DNA of 64,000 bases from positions 80,758,641 to 80,822,640 of the forward strand of contig NC_092806.1 of assembly GCF_040954645.1 (NCBI RefSeq), given 5' to 3'. Both the position numbers and the translations under genes were made by a program. A model generated the notes under the pieces. The model saw nothing but the letters and a program-made list of their open reading frames with translations, made no database searches and was not told the origin of the DNA. Positions 32,441 through 42,010 of the stretch are shown in pieces (the stretch's first letter is position 1; the number at the start of each line of letters is the position of its first letter). Source of the stretch: Diabrotica undecimpunctata. Its lineage: Eukaryota > Arthropoda > Insecta > Coleoptera > Chrysomelidae.

Positions 32441-32766
32441 TAATGCCTAGATTAGATTAGATTAAGAGAGTGGCCTTTCGGCCTATTCCACTGCGACCTT
32501 TTCAGATCTATTGTGGTCCTCTAGTCCTAGATAACATTCTCTAGCCTGACCCTATGTATTTTTTAGGAAAAACATACAATTTCGAGACAGGAAACTCGAG
32601 TTTTATTAAAAAAATGTTTACTTTTCCCTTTCTTACATCTTTTTATTCAAATATTATTTATTTAATGCTTTGAAAATATATAGTAAATATTTTTTAATAA
32701 AAGATTATAAAAGTCTTCTACCTTTCTCTTCACTCCTATCTTTTAAAGAAATAAAGAAATTATTGA
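32441..32766. other. Spacer before Gypsy element B
   Basis: Contains a small (GATTA)n-like stretch near 32450 and AT-rich sequence. No gene is seen. Confidence 0.4.
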
Positions 32767-32770
32767 ACAT

Positions 32771-32842
32771 TGTAACGTTCTAACGAACATTCATTGGACG
32801 TCAATCTATGACGTGCCAACGAATATTCATTGGGTGCCAATT
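32771..32842 (-). repeat. Extra 72 bp outside the left LTR of element B, with primer-site-like repeats
   Basis: It reads TGTAACGTTC, then AACGAACATTCATTGGACGT and AACGAATATTCATTGGGTGC in tandem, and ends directly at the LTR. The part next to the LTR (about 36 bp) matches the primer-binding region found inside the other LTR at 41973-42010. Confidence 0.7.
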
Positions 32843-34414
32843 TGTAACCCTTCGAGGCTCAATTTGTAACATCCCAACGTTGAGCTGCTGTCAACTTGTA
32901 ACCGCAAACCTTAGTTTGCTGCTACAACCCGACTAACATCACTAACAACGTTGGAGCGACAAATCGTTTCCCGTTGGGACCAATTTTTAACGTCATAACC
33001 CCTAATGTATCAATTGCAAAATTGCTACACTAGACGTTATACGAAACACTCCCGGGCTAGCTCACTCAGGACGTGAATATGGCCTACTCTGGAGCAACAC
33101 ACGCAAACAAGTAAAAAGAAGAAACAATACACAGTTAAATTAACACATGTTTATTAAAATATTAAAAAAAATGACAGAAAAATACATGTTTAAATATGAT
33201 ATTGAATTTAAATAAAAATTATTCGACTTCTTGCTACAGTGTTACATTATAGTAAAGAAAAATGTTTGTCACCAAATCCTAGGTTTTATCCTGGTCTTTT
33301 CTGCTATGGTTGTTAGCAAGCCATGTTGTTAGCTGTGGATTTTCTTGCCCCGGAGTCAACTCTCCTATCGGAATGATAGTGCCATTCTCAGGCCGGTTGG
33401 TCTTCTGGATGTTAATAGAATTTGACCCGCACCTGAGAAATGTATCCCGGAGGTTGACTAAAATGAAGAAAAACATACCTTGCTTCAGAAAATGGTGAAA
33501 CCAAAATGAGAGACCTTGCTTGGGGGATGAATAGGTGACCAATCAAATTTAACAAAATTTTATCATTATTCACCCAAGCAAGTCGAGAACCAATTCTTAT
33601 TTATGTATTTATCAAAAGCAAATAAGTAAAAGTAAGGATATATAATATTTTAAAGCAAATTCTAATTACTTTTTACAACTGAAATATTGTAATATTAATT
33701 AAAAAGCGGATTCGGTAAAAATGACAAGATATATTTATTGAAAAGCTAGATAATTTAGAATTTAGAAACGTTTCTATTTAGAAATGGTAGTTTGTCAAAA
33801 GTTAATTATTATTAAAATCAAAAGATATTATTAGGATTTAAAATTAATATTTAAAACTATAAAAATATTCGTAAAACTTTTAGATACTATATTAAAGAAA
33901 CTATATATTTCTTATCGCTAGTTTTTTATATAAAATAAAAAACATAAGAAATATCCACAAAAATATGTACCTACTTACATACCATAATCATAAATAATGA
34001 TCTTAGAATTTTCAAAGTTAAAATTATAAAAAGATTTTTATACAACAGGTAGAATCAGGAAACCGATAAAATATATTATACTCTTACCTCCTAATCAGGA
34101 GACGACACAACAATTGGTTATTGTACTTTTACAGAAGTCATGAAGAAAATCGACATTTTTAGAAATAGAAGCCATTATATCGACTTTTGTATCGAACGGG
34201 AAGGGGGAAATGTCAACAAAAAGGAGTCTTTGACAGACAGTTAACCAACAATGCAATGACAATGTCACTAGCATTAAACTAAACAGAGAATAAAGATGGC
34301 ACCTCTCGTTCCAAAGTAACAGAAATAGAGATGAAAATAAAATTTATTCTTTAGAAACTTGAGTAAAAGATAAAAATGATGATTATTAAGAAAATAGGAA
34401 AGTTAGATACTGAA

Positions 34415-34498
<84 letters not shown>

Positions 34499-34752
34499 AA
34501 GATAGATTTGGACGCCAATTGGTTTTTATACCAAATACCACTAAAAATGAAAAGAGAATAATGAATCAGTTAACTAACGACATAATTCTGATACAATCTA
34601 TATCTGAGAAAATATATAGAAAAATAAGAGATATAATGGAGGATATAGAAGAATATGAATTATGACAGAAGATATGGAAATTGGAGAATACAATTAACGA
34701 AATATATTAACATAAGAAAGAAAGCAGGCAATGTAGCAGTTATAACGCTACA
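32843..34752 (-). repeat. LTR of element B (3' LTR in the coding direction)
   Basis: 1,910 bp, starts TGTAACCCTTCGAGG and ends CGCTACA. It contains an internal (TA)n at 34419-34494, longer than in the other LTR. An 87-codon frame (33279-33542, minus strand, MVTYSSPKQGLSFW) is shared by both LTRs with a few amino-acid differences; no function is recognised. Confidence 0.95.
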
Positions 34753-34768
34753 CACTTCCACCACCCAG
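34753..34768 (-). promoter_or_regulatory. Polypurine tract of element B
   Basis: On the minus strand CTGGGTGGTGGAAGTG abuts the LTR. Element C has GGGTGGTAGGAGTG at the equivalent place (57073-57086). Confidence 0.7.
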
Positions 34769-35024
34769 TAGAAAAATTTCGAAAGTACCTTGAGAAATTT
34801 TTCTCATCACTAAACTCATTATATGTTATGATCATCAAAATAATAATAAAGGTAATCTTTACCAAATAATAAAGTTATCTAGATACCTAGATATAGGTAT
34901 AATAACTTGTAAGTTTAGATACTATTATTTAAACAAAATAAAGTGAAAATGGTTAACTTGTGATAAGATATAAAAATTAATATACTTATAATAACCTAAG
35001 TCAAAAAATAAATGACTATCACCC

Positions 35025-35398
35025 AAAGAATTATAGTATCCGTTAAACTAAAGTTTTAACTACATAATTATAAACTATGTATTACAGTATTGTAATACTA
35101 TATACACTAAATGACTTTAGAGTGAGCACTCTGGGTATTATTTCATCCCCAACGAATTATAGTATTCGTCACACTAAAATTGTAAGGTAAATAATCCTAT
35201 GCTATACCTTATAGCAATTCCTTACAAGGCTTTAGAGTTAATACTCAGGGAAATATTTTATCCCAACGAATTATAGTATTCGTCACACTAAAATTATGAG
35301 ACAAATATTTATGTGCTATACATTGTAGCAGCATGTAACAGGGCTTTAGAGTTAACACTCAGGGAAATATTTCATTCCAACGAATTGTAGTATTCGTC
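35025..35398 (-). repeat. Four tandem hairpin repeats in element B
   Basis: Units at 35025-35044, 35151-35170, 35265-35284 and 35379-35398, spaced 126, 114 and 114 bp. The typical unit AACGAATTATAGTATTCGTC folds as ACGAAT/ATTCGT with loop TATAGT. The unit is followed by ACACTAAAATT and preceded by AGAGTTA.CACTCAGGGAAAT. Confidence 0.8.
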
Positions 35399-35439
35399 AC
35401 ACTAAAATTGGTCGTAGACCAAGAGGGAGAAAAGCTACG

Positions 35440-35675
35440 TTAAGGGTTATCCGCAATCTTTGGTACTGTACATCGGTTATACACTGGGCCGATTTAAATC
35501 ATGTTGTTATGAACGCAGTAGCCCATAATCCATGGTTAAACCTCGAAAGCGTTCCTCAGAGACGACAGTCCTGTGTACTATGAACCCCCCGACGCCATAC
35601 CCTAAAGACAACCTTACCATTAAAGGAAGATCCAGTGGTATAAATGTACATCTCCACCACAGTTCGGTTCCATAT
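35440..35675 (-). other. Conserved noncoding block shared with element C
   Basis: About 225 bp, GC-richer than its surroundings. It aligns end to end with 57565-57800, including identical runs such as TTTGGTACTGTACAT, TATGAACGCAG, AGACGACAG, GAACCCCCCGACGCCATACC and GGAAGATCCAGTGGTA. The flanking noncoding sequence of the two elements has diverged much more. Confidence 0.8.
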
Positions 35676-35719
35676 ATATGTAATTACATAAATATCATAC
35701 AAAAGCAACTAATATGGGG

Positions 35720-35754
35720 ACGATGTATCTATCACTCATGTAGATAAACATCGT
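35720..35754 (-). other. Conserved hairpin in element B 3' region
   Basis: ACGATGTATCTA (35720-35731) pairs with TAGATAAACATCGT (35741-35754), allowing one bulge. Element C has CAATGCATCTGA and TCAGATATACATTG at 57825-57855, with paired substitutions. Confidence 0.6.
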
Positions 35755-37607
35755 TAGAAAGACATTCTTTCTAGAATGTTAGTTCTTAAGGGAAGCTAAT
35801 TTTAAACCAAGGTAATTATGATATTAGCAATATCACTAGATATGCATATAATCATTAAGTTATAAAAGATAAGATATCATAATCATCAGTAATGCAGTAG
35901 GTATATAAATCCAAATATTAGTTATCATAATAATAATCTAGATTTTAGTTGCATATATTGCATGAGATAGTATGAGTAGAACATTATAAGCAGTTAAGAA
36001 AGATAAGGTAAACATCAAAATATAAAAGAAATAAGTAAAAATTCAGTAAGACCAATCTAGACATCTATTAATTATAAAATTTACACAAGATGAAAAGAAA
36101 ACTGCACAAAATTATACTCAGTTGAACTGAAGAAGAAAAATTAGTCATAAATATACTTTGATTTAAATCCAAACGTTATACACCTGTTAGAATAATAAAG
36201 TAATCTATACAAAAAAATTGTATAGAGCAAAGTTATACAAGAGGGTATAAAAAACAAAACCTTTCCATTGTCATTTCAAAGAGACACAACCCTACATCAG
36301 ATTTCTAAATAGTAGTATGCATAAGGTTAAATCTACCTTGTAAATGCAATAAAAAAAATTTCATTAAAATATAACACTCAAGAAAAAGAAAATTCATTGT
36401 AGTTATGCATTGATGAGGGCAATCATTGTGAACTAAATCAGAGAAACTTATTATGACTAAACTTCAATAGACAGTATGGTCTGGAAACAATTACATTGTT
36501 TATTAAGATAAGAAGATAATGAGAATGAATTCTCGACATATTGCATATGCATATTTATGGACTAAGGCAAGTCAATAAAACAGCAAATTGACATTAAGCT
36601 AGTATAAGATAAAGTAATTTTTGTACCAAATAATATCAAAAATTAAAGGTAGGTAAATATCAAGATAATTAAGTAACACAAGTAATTTTGATTGTCAGAT
36701 AAAGATAAGTATATTCTTCACAATACCTAGTAAGTCAAAGTTCTACACAAAAGACATTAAAGATACTGCATAAAATTTGGCTTACTTATGATAAAGGAAA
36801 ATACAAAGTAAAGATAAGATAAGTTGTGGTAATATCATATAAAATTGCTATAACACTAAACACTATCCAGGGATCTACACAAAAGAAATAGAACTAGAAC
36901 TGCATAAATATATACGTATGTATTTAAAATGTTAAAGACAATTCAAATGCAATCAAAAACTTCAAAGCTTCATAATCTTACACCAGAGGTTTCTATAAAA
37001 GAAGATATGTGCATAAGATTACTTTCATTCCAAAAGATAAAGAATTATACCTAACGCAACACCCCTAATGGATAAATGGAAAATATTAACGCCCTTGTTA
37101 ATAGTTTTCCTGCAGTGACCTCAAGTCCCGCGAAGATAAATCATCCTAGGCAATTTTTATGTGCTTGTCCGAACAAATCTCATATTTGAACCCACTCAAC
37201 GGAAAAACAAGAAACTTGCACTAGGTATGAAAATTAGACATAAGTTATTACCGCAATAGTTTTAATAACACCATAAAGGTAATACAAGTAGCTAACTTGC
37301 AAAGTAAGAGATAATGTGTTATTAAACGAAGATAAAGATAAGTAAATAACAATCAAACTTGTGAAAGGTAGTAGATAAATTTTCTAGCAAAGGTTCTCAT
37401 AACTAAATATTTTATTGAAAAGTCCATAAATAACGAAAATATTTGTTAACTCAGGTAATAAAAATATGTATAAGCTTAACAAAAGAGATAAGAAGATAAT
37501 TTAAAATATATGCAATACAAGATATATGTAAGTTTAAATTACACTTAAAGGTAAGATATAATAGTATAACTGCAAGTTTTACTCAAAAGATATATTTTTA
37601 ATATGCA

Positions 37608-37786
37608 TTACTGATTTTCATCGTCACTAGAATCAGTGACATCTAATTTGATATCCCTGACATGAAAATTTCCAAGATCATTTCCATCTAGATCCTTTAA
37701 ATTGTAGACTAATTTAGACAAAACTTTATTGACAATACAAGGACAAATTTTGGTGCTAGTTTTGCAGAGAAATCATCGACAGCTTT

Positions 37787-37882
<96 letters not shown>

Positions 37883-38511
37883 TTAGACAAAAAATCTTTT
37901 TGCCACAGAAAAATCGACAGCTTTTGATAGGACAAAATTTTTCTTCCAGACTTTATCACCAACGTGATATTTGACATCACGTCTACGAAGGTTATACCTG
38001 CTAGAATTCGTCGCATAAGAGTGACGTATTCTCTTTTGCACTTCTTTGAAAATAGAAGACATATTTTCTAGTGGTCTTGGGTCGAATAGCTTGTTATTAA
38101 TATTAATGACATTGCTTGCTTTGTCTTCTATTGCACCAAAGAAGGAACCGTCCGGATATTTCTGGCAAAAGTTAGAAACGAAGGACTAAATTGTGTAACT
38201 TCGTGTTTGGCTAGGCGAATAGCCTGGGCAATCTTAAAGATTTCTTTGTCCCAATCTTTATGATTATCATGTATAAAAGAACGAATAGCTGTTACGATAG
38301 TTTTGTTAACTCTCTCAGTAGGATTTATTTGAGGAAAATATCTCGCATTATACCAAATTTTTTGTACCTTGTATTTATTCATTAAATTTTTGAAATCATT
38401 GGAAACGAACTGTTTCCCATTATCAACTGCGAAAATTTGTGGTACCCCAAAGATAAGAAAAACTTGATTTTCAATAAATTTAACAATAGCTGTAGAGGTA
38501 GCATTTGTCAT
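37608..38511 (-). pseudogene. Integrase catalytic core and C-terminus of element B (frameshifted, interrupted)
   Basis: The frame 38128-38511 holds the second half of the integrase core (GVPQIFAVDNGKQFVSND, NPTERVNKT: catalytic Asp and Glu) and then breaks. Further on the minus strand reads KEVQKRIRHSYATNSSRYNL, KYHVGDKVWKKN and, after the microsatellite insertion, LVYNLKDLDGNDLGNFHVRDI at the end, the chromatin/DNA-binding C-terminus. The first catalytic Asp (SADLLG) is in the upstream frame 38508-41177. The integrase would insert element cDNA, but this copy is broken. Confidence 0.8.
37775..37926. repeat. 138-bp insertion with (TG)n(GA)n, flanked by 14-bp direct repeats
   Basis: ATCGACAGCTTTTG occurs at 37775-37788 and 37913-37926. 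Between them are a TG tract, a GA tract of about 60 bp and a unique 35-bp segment. Element C has no such insertion at the equivalent codon (AVDDF), so the insertion happened in this copy. Confidence 0.75.
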
Positions 38512-41177
38512 TGGATGGACAAAAACAAATTTCGTGACCAGTCGACAACAACCAAAAGAAAACGATTTCCATTTTTAGATCTAGGATAAGGACCTAATAA
38601 GTCAGCAGATAAAAACTGAAATGGAAAATTAATATCCCTGTACTTTCCCATTAAACCAGCAGGAGGTACATTTCCTGGTTTACTAGCAGCACAGATTTTG
38701 CACTTACTGATATAGTTTGCGACATAAAGTCTCATTCTAGGCCAGTAATACAATTCCGTGATTCTAGAGAGCGTTTTATATACTCCTAGGTGAGCAGCTG
38801 TAGGATCATCATGAAAGAGTTTCAAAATATCTTTTCTGTGAGGAGACGGAACGAAAATTTTCCATTCTGGGGAAGGATCTGAAAACTTATTCCTTGAAAA
38901 GATATGCTTGTAAAGAACATTACCATGAACTTTAAAAGCAGGAAATTGATCTGGATTATTTTGTACTTTTTGTACCATATTATCATACCAAGTATCTGTT
39001 TTAAGATTAGATAAATCTAAAAGAGAAATTTCAGGATTTTGTTCAGGTATTCTAGAAAGGGAATCAGCCACAACATTTAAAGAACCACTACGGTGAATGA
39101 CAGTGAACTTGTGACAGGATAATTTCATTACCCATCTGGCAATTCTAGGAGAAGGGTTTTTCATGGAATATAACCACTGTAAGGATGAGTGATCAGTAAT
39201 CACAGTGAAGTTTTCACTTCCTTCAATATAACACCTAAATTTTTCAATAGATAATAAAATAGCCAGCAGTTCTTTCTCAGTAGTAGTGTACTTACGTTGA
39301 GCTTTAGAAAGAGTTTTACTAAAGAAAGCTATAGGATGCTCTAAACCATCTTCTTTTTGAAATAATACACCCCCAACACCAGTGTCACTTGCATCACAAG
39401 CAAGATAAAAATGCTTGTCAAAGTCTGGACTAGCAAGAACAGGAGCAGATGTTAGTGCCTGTTTAATCTGACTGAAAGCTAAGTTAGCTTCTGGAGTCCA
39501 AACAATAGACTGTCCTTTCTTTTTACCCTTGAGTAAATCAGAAATGGGTGTACAAATGGATGCAAAATTATTCAAAAATCGACGGTAATAACCTATCAAT
39601 CCGATAAGTCTACGAATTTGAGTAGTAGTTTTTGGAACTGGATATTCCAAAATAGCTTCTACTTTAGCTGGGTCAGTTCTTAACCCTTGTTGATCTACAA
39701 CAAAACCAAGAAATTTAAGAGAAGGTCTACAAAACCAACACTTTTCAAAATTGACTGTAAGATTTGCATATTTAAGTCTCTTAAACAACATTTTAAGAAT
39801 TTTGATATGACAATCAAAGTCAGGAGTAACAACAATATCATCAAGATAATAGAAAATATAAGGCTCCAGTAAAGGACCTATAACTGAATCCATAACTCTG
39901 CACATAGCTTGTGCACTATTATTTAAGCCAAAAGGTAATACATTAAAACAGAACAAACCTCTATTTTGAACTGTAAATGCAGTCTTTAATTTGGATTGAT
40001 CATCCAAAGGTATCTGATAAAAAGCTTGTTTTAAATCGATTGACGAAATAAATTTAGCATCTCTTACTTTAGATATGATTGAATCTATTAAAGGCATGGG
40101 GTAACTATCAGGAACTGTTATCGAATTAAGTTTTCGACCATCAAAACAAACTCTATAGGAACTATCTTTCTTCGGAACCAACCACAAAGGAGACAACCAA
40201 GGTGTACTGGTTGTTAATGGTTCGATGACTTTCAACTTAAGCATCTCATCAACTCCTTCGTTGAGAATTTTCTGCATAGCAGGCGAAAAAGGATATTGTC
40301 TTTGCCTGATTGGTTTCGCATCACTAGTGTCTATATGGTGAGTATACAAGTGGTTTCTACCAATAGAATCTGTTGGGCCTATATCCTTAAACAGTTTGAC
40401 TACCGAATGTAGCTGTGAAAACTGATGGGTGGATAAATTCTCTGAACTTCCTATAGTATTAACAACACAAGTTGACAGTTTAGCTGTACTATACGAAAAA
40501 TTTGTGAAATCCAAAGAAATTCTAAACAATTTCATAAAATCCATACCTAAAATCATTTTATGTGAGATAGAAGGAACCACTAAAACTTTTAACTTTTGTG
40601 TGCTACCAGATAAGGTAACAGGCAAAAACACATAACCTAAAGTACTTTGGACATTACCATCAGCAGTAGTTAGCTGTACTGAAACAGCATAGTGAAGATG
40701 CAAATTCAGCTTCTTAAGAAGAAATAAGGCTGGAGAGCCAATAATAGAGACATTACTACCAGAGTCTACAAGTGCAGATAATGTTTCACTGCCAATCTTT
40801 ATTGAAATATATGGTCGATTATCCAGTGTACGAATATCGAGAAGAGGATTAGTTCTACATAAAGTATCAGACGTTGAAATCAACGGAAAAGAAATATTCG
40901 CAGGATTTAAAGAAACATTGTGCGTTGTATCTATGGGAGTTTTGTCTATAGGTAAAGGATTAAAATCACAATTAGAATCAGAAGTTTCAGCTCGCGTTTT
41001 AATAATAGGTGGTAGTTGAAATGTTACTCTGCTTGTCCTTTGTTTGAAGTTTTCTTCAAATTTTTTCCTGGTATGTTCTTGCCTTTTAGGTTTGATGCAG
41101 ACATTTGACTGCAATGAGGTTGATTCCTGTCCACTATCGAACAACCTCGCGCTTCGTTTTTTGAACATTTGGGGCAA
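38508..41177 (-). CDS. pol: pol of element B: protease, RT, RNase H, integrase start (889 codons open)
   Basis: Protease ALVDSGSNVSIIG, followed by HKMILGMDFMKLF. RT has ISSIDLKQAFYQIPL, VLPFGLNNSAQAM and YYLDDIVV. RNase H has LACDASDTGVGGV, TTEKELLAIL and VITDHSSLQWLY. The integrase zinc module is AAHLGVYKTLSRI...KCKICAASK, and the first catalytic Asp is in LSADLLG. The frame stops at 38508, just after LLVVVDW, where core sequence continues in another frame (38128-38511). It overlaps gag by about 150 bp in a -1 relation, the usual Gypsy expression mode. All catalytic residues of protease, RT and RNase H are present, so this is the best-preserved pol in the window. Confidence 0.92.
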   Translation of the reverse strand: MPQMFKKRSARLFDSGQESTSLQSNVCIKPKRQEHTRKKFEENFKQRTSRVTFQLPPIIKTRAETSDSNCDFNPLPIDKTPIDTTHNVSLNPANISFPLISTSDTLCRTNPLLDIRTLDNRPYISIKIGSETLSALVDSGSNVSIIGSPALFLLKKLNLHLHYAVSVQLTTADGNVQSTLGYVFLPVTLSGSTQKLKVLVVPSISHKMILGMDFMKLFRISLDFTNFSYSTAKLSTCVVNTIGSSENLSTHQFSQLHSVVKLFKDIGPTDSIGRNHLYTHHIDTSDAKPIRQRQYPFSPAMQKILNEGVDEMLKLKVIEPLTTSTPWLSPLWLVPKKDSSYRVCFDGRKLNSITVPDSYPMPLIDSIISKVRDAKFISSIDLKQAFYQIPLDDQSKLKTAFTVQNRGLFCFNVLPFGLNNSAQAMCRVMDSVIGPLLEPYIFYYLDDIVVTPDFDCHIKILKMLFKRLKYANLTVNFEKCWFCRPSLKFLGFVVDQQGLRTDPAKVEAILEYPVPKTTTQIRRLIGLIGYYRRFLNNFASICTPISDLLKGKKKGQSIVWTPEANLAFSQIKQALTSAPVLASPDFDKHFYLACDASDTGVGGVLFQKEDGLEHPIAFFSKTLSKAQRKYTTTEKELLAILLSIEKFRCYIEGSENFTVITDHSSLQWLYSMKNPSPRIARWVMKLSCHKFTVIHRSGSLNVVADSLSRIPEQNPEISLLDLSNLKTDTWYDNMVQKVQNNPDQFPAFKVHGNVLYKHIFSRNKFSDPSPEWKIFVPSPHRKDILKLFHDDPTAAHLGVYKTLSRITELYYWPRMRLYVANYISKCKICAASKPGNVPPAGLMGKYRDINFPFQFLSADLLGPYPRSKNGNRFLLVVVDWSRNLFLSIQ

Positions 41178-42008
41178 TGTGCCTTAATAACGTTCTTAAA
41201 ACCGCAACCATAACAAAATTTATTTTTCTGGTACCTGCACTGAGGATACACATGACCTCGTTTGTTGCAATTCCAACAAATTTCATCAAGTGAATTTGTT
41301 TCATATGAAAATTTCTTATTATTATTAAAGTGTGGTATAGATAAGGCAGACTCAATTCTTTTACAATAAGAGGTAAGATCAGATACAGTGTCTATATCGT
41401 GCAAAGCCAAAGCTTTGATGTAGTCTGGCAAAAGACCACGTCTAATTTCAGATACTTTATCTTTCTCTGAAACGACAGAAGGTAAACGGAAGAAAAGAGC
41501 TTCAAAATTAGAGATAAATGTAGATACAGGTTCTCGAAAAGATTGCCTTGTAGAACGAATTTGTTCCCACAAATTCCTCTCATAATCTGCCGGAAGAAGT
41601 GTTTCCTTTAAAGCGGCAACTAAGTCAGACCATGACTGAAATGTCTTTTTAAGAAGATGATTATGCCACCAAGTGAAAGCATTGCCATCAAACAGATCTC
41701 CTGCAGAAAGAAACAGGTCATCATTAGAACAATTCCTGGAGATTTTAAGCGTCTCAATTTGTTCAAGAAAAGGAATCAAAGGCTGTTTGCCGGAAAACTT
41801 TTGAATTCCCCATTTATAAATGGGCACAGACTTCACTGAAGATGCAGTATGTGGTTCTACCCTAACTGGAGTAGATTCTGAAGGAACATTAAGTTTTTCC
41901 ACAAGCACACCCTCAACTGACAATAATTTACTCCATAACTGTCTTTTGACTGTTTCCTGCGTCGAAGAAGTATCTATGACTTGCCAACGAATATTCATTG
42001 GGTGCCAA
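41024..42008 (-). pseudogene. gag: gag of element B, capsid and zinc knuckles (N-terminally deleted)
   Basis: The frame reads ETVKRQLWSKLLSVEG, VYKWGI-type capsid sequence (PIYKWGIQKFSGKQPLIPFL), AFTWWHNHLLKKTFQSW, DYERNLWEQIRSTRQSF, then CWNCNKRGHVYPQC and CYGCGFKNVIKAHC. Compared with element C, the first 110 or so residues and the leader are missing: the primer-binding region runs almost directly into capsid coding. The open frame extends into the LTR, but a start there is unlikely to be genuine. It would encode the particle protein. Confidence 0.8.
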
Positions 42009-42010
42009 TT
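41998..42010 (-). promoter_or_regulatory. Primer-binding site of element B
   Basis: The minus strand reads AATTGGCACCCAATG directly after the LTR end. It is one base different from the TGGCGCCCAA of element C. Confidence 0.65.

Larger units (their letters stand above)
34769..37607 (-). other. Long 3' noncoding region of element B with repeats and a conserved block
   Basis: No frame of note. It holds four hairpin repeats (35025-35398), a block of about 225 bp conserved with element C (35440-35675), a conserved hairpin (35720-35754), and repeated TCTACACAAAAG...ACTGCATAAA motifs (near 36740 and 36872; weaker near 36290 and 36985). The order of these landmarks is the same in element C. Confidence 0.75.

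Noticed and set aside
34376..34561. Long Tyr-Ile repeat frames (also near 8454, 20376, 43447, 52755, 59765)
   Set aside because: They are translations of (TA)n microsatellites, with no start context, domain or conservation.
35025..35398. CRISPR array (regularly spaced repeats)
   Set aside because: The repeats are 20-bp hairpins with 95-105 bp similar spacers inside a eukaryotic LTR element. There are no cas genes, and the spacers are not unique.
37729..38016. Ser-Leu and Arg-Glu repeat frames
   Set aside because: They come from the (TG)n(GA)n insertion in pol of element B.
38508..41177. The 889-codon frame as a domesticated host gene
   Set aside because: It lies between two LTRs with primer site and polypurine tract, overlaps gag, and breaks in the integrase core. 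It is an ordinary transposon pol.
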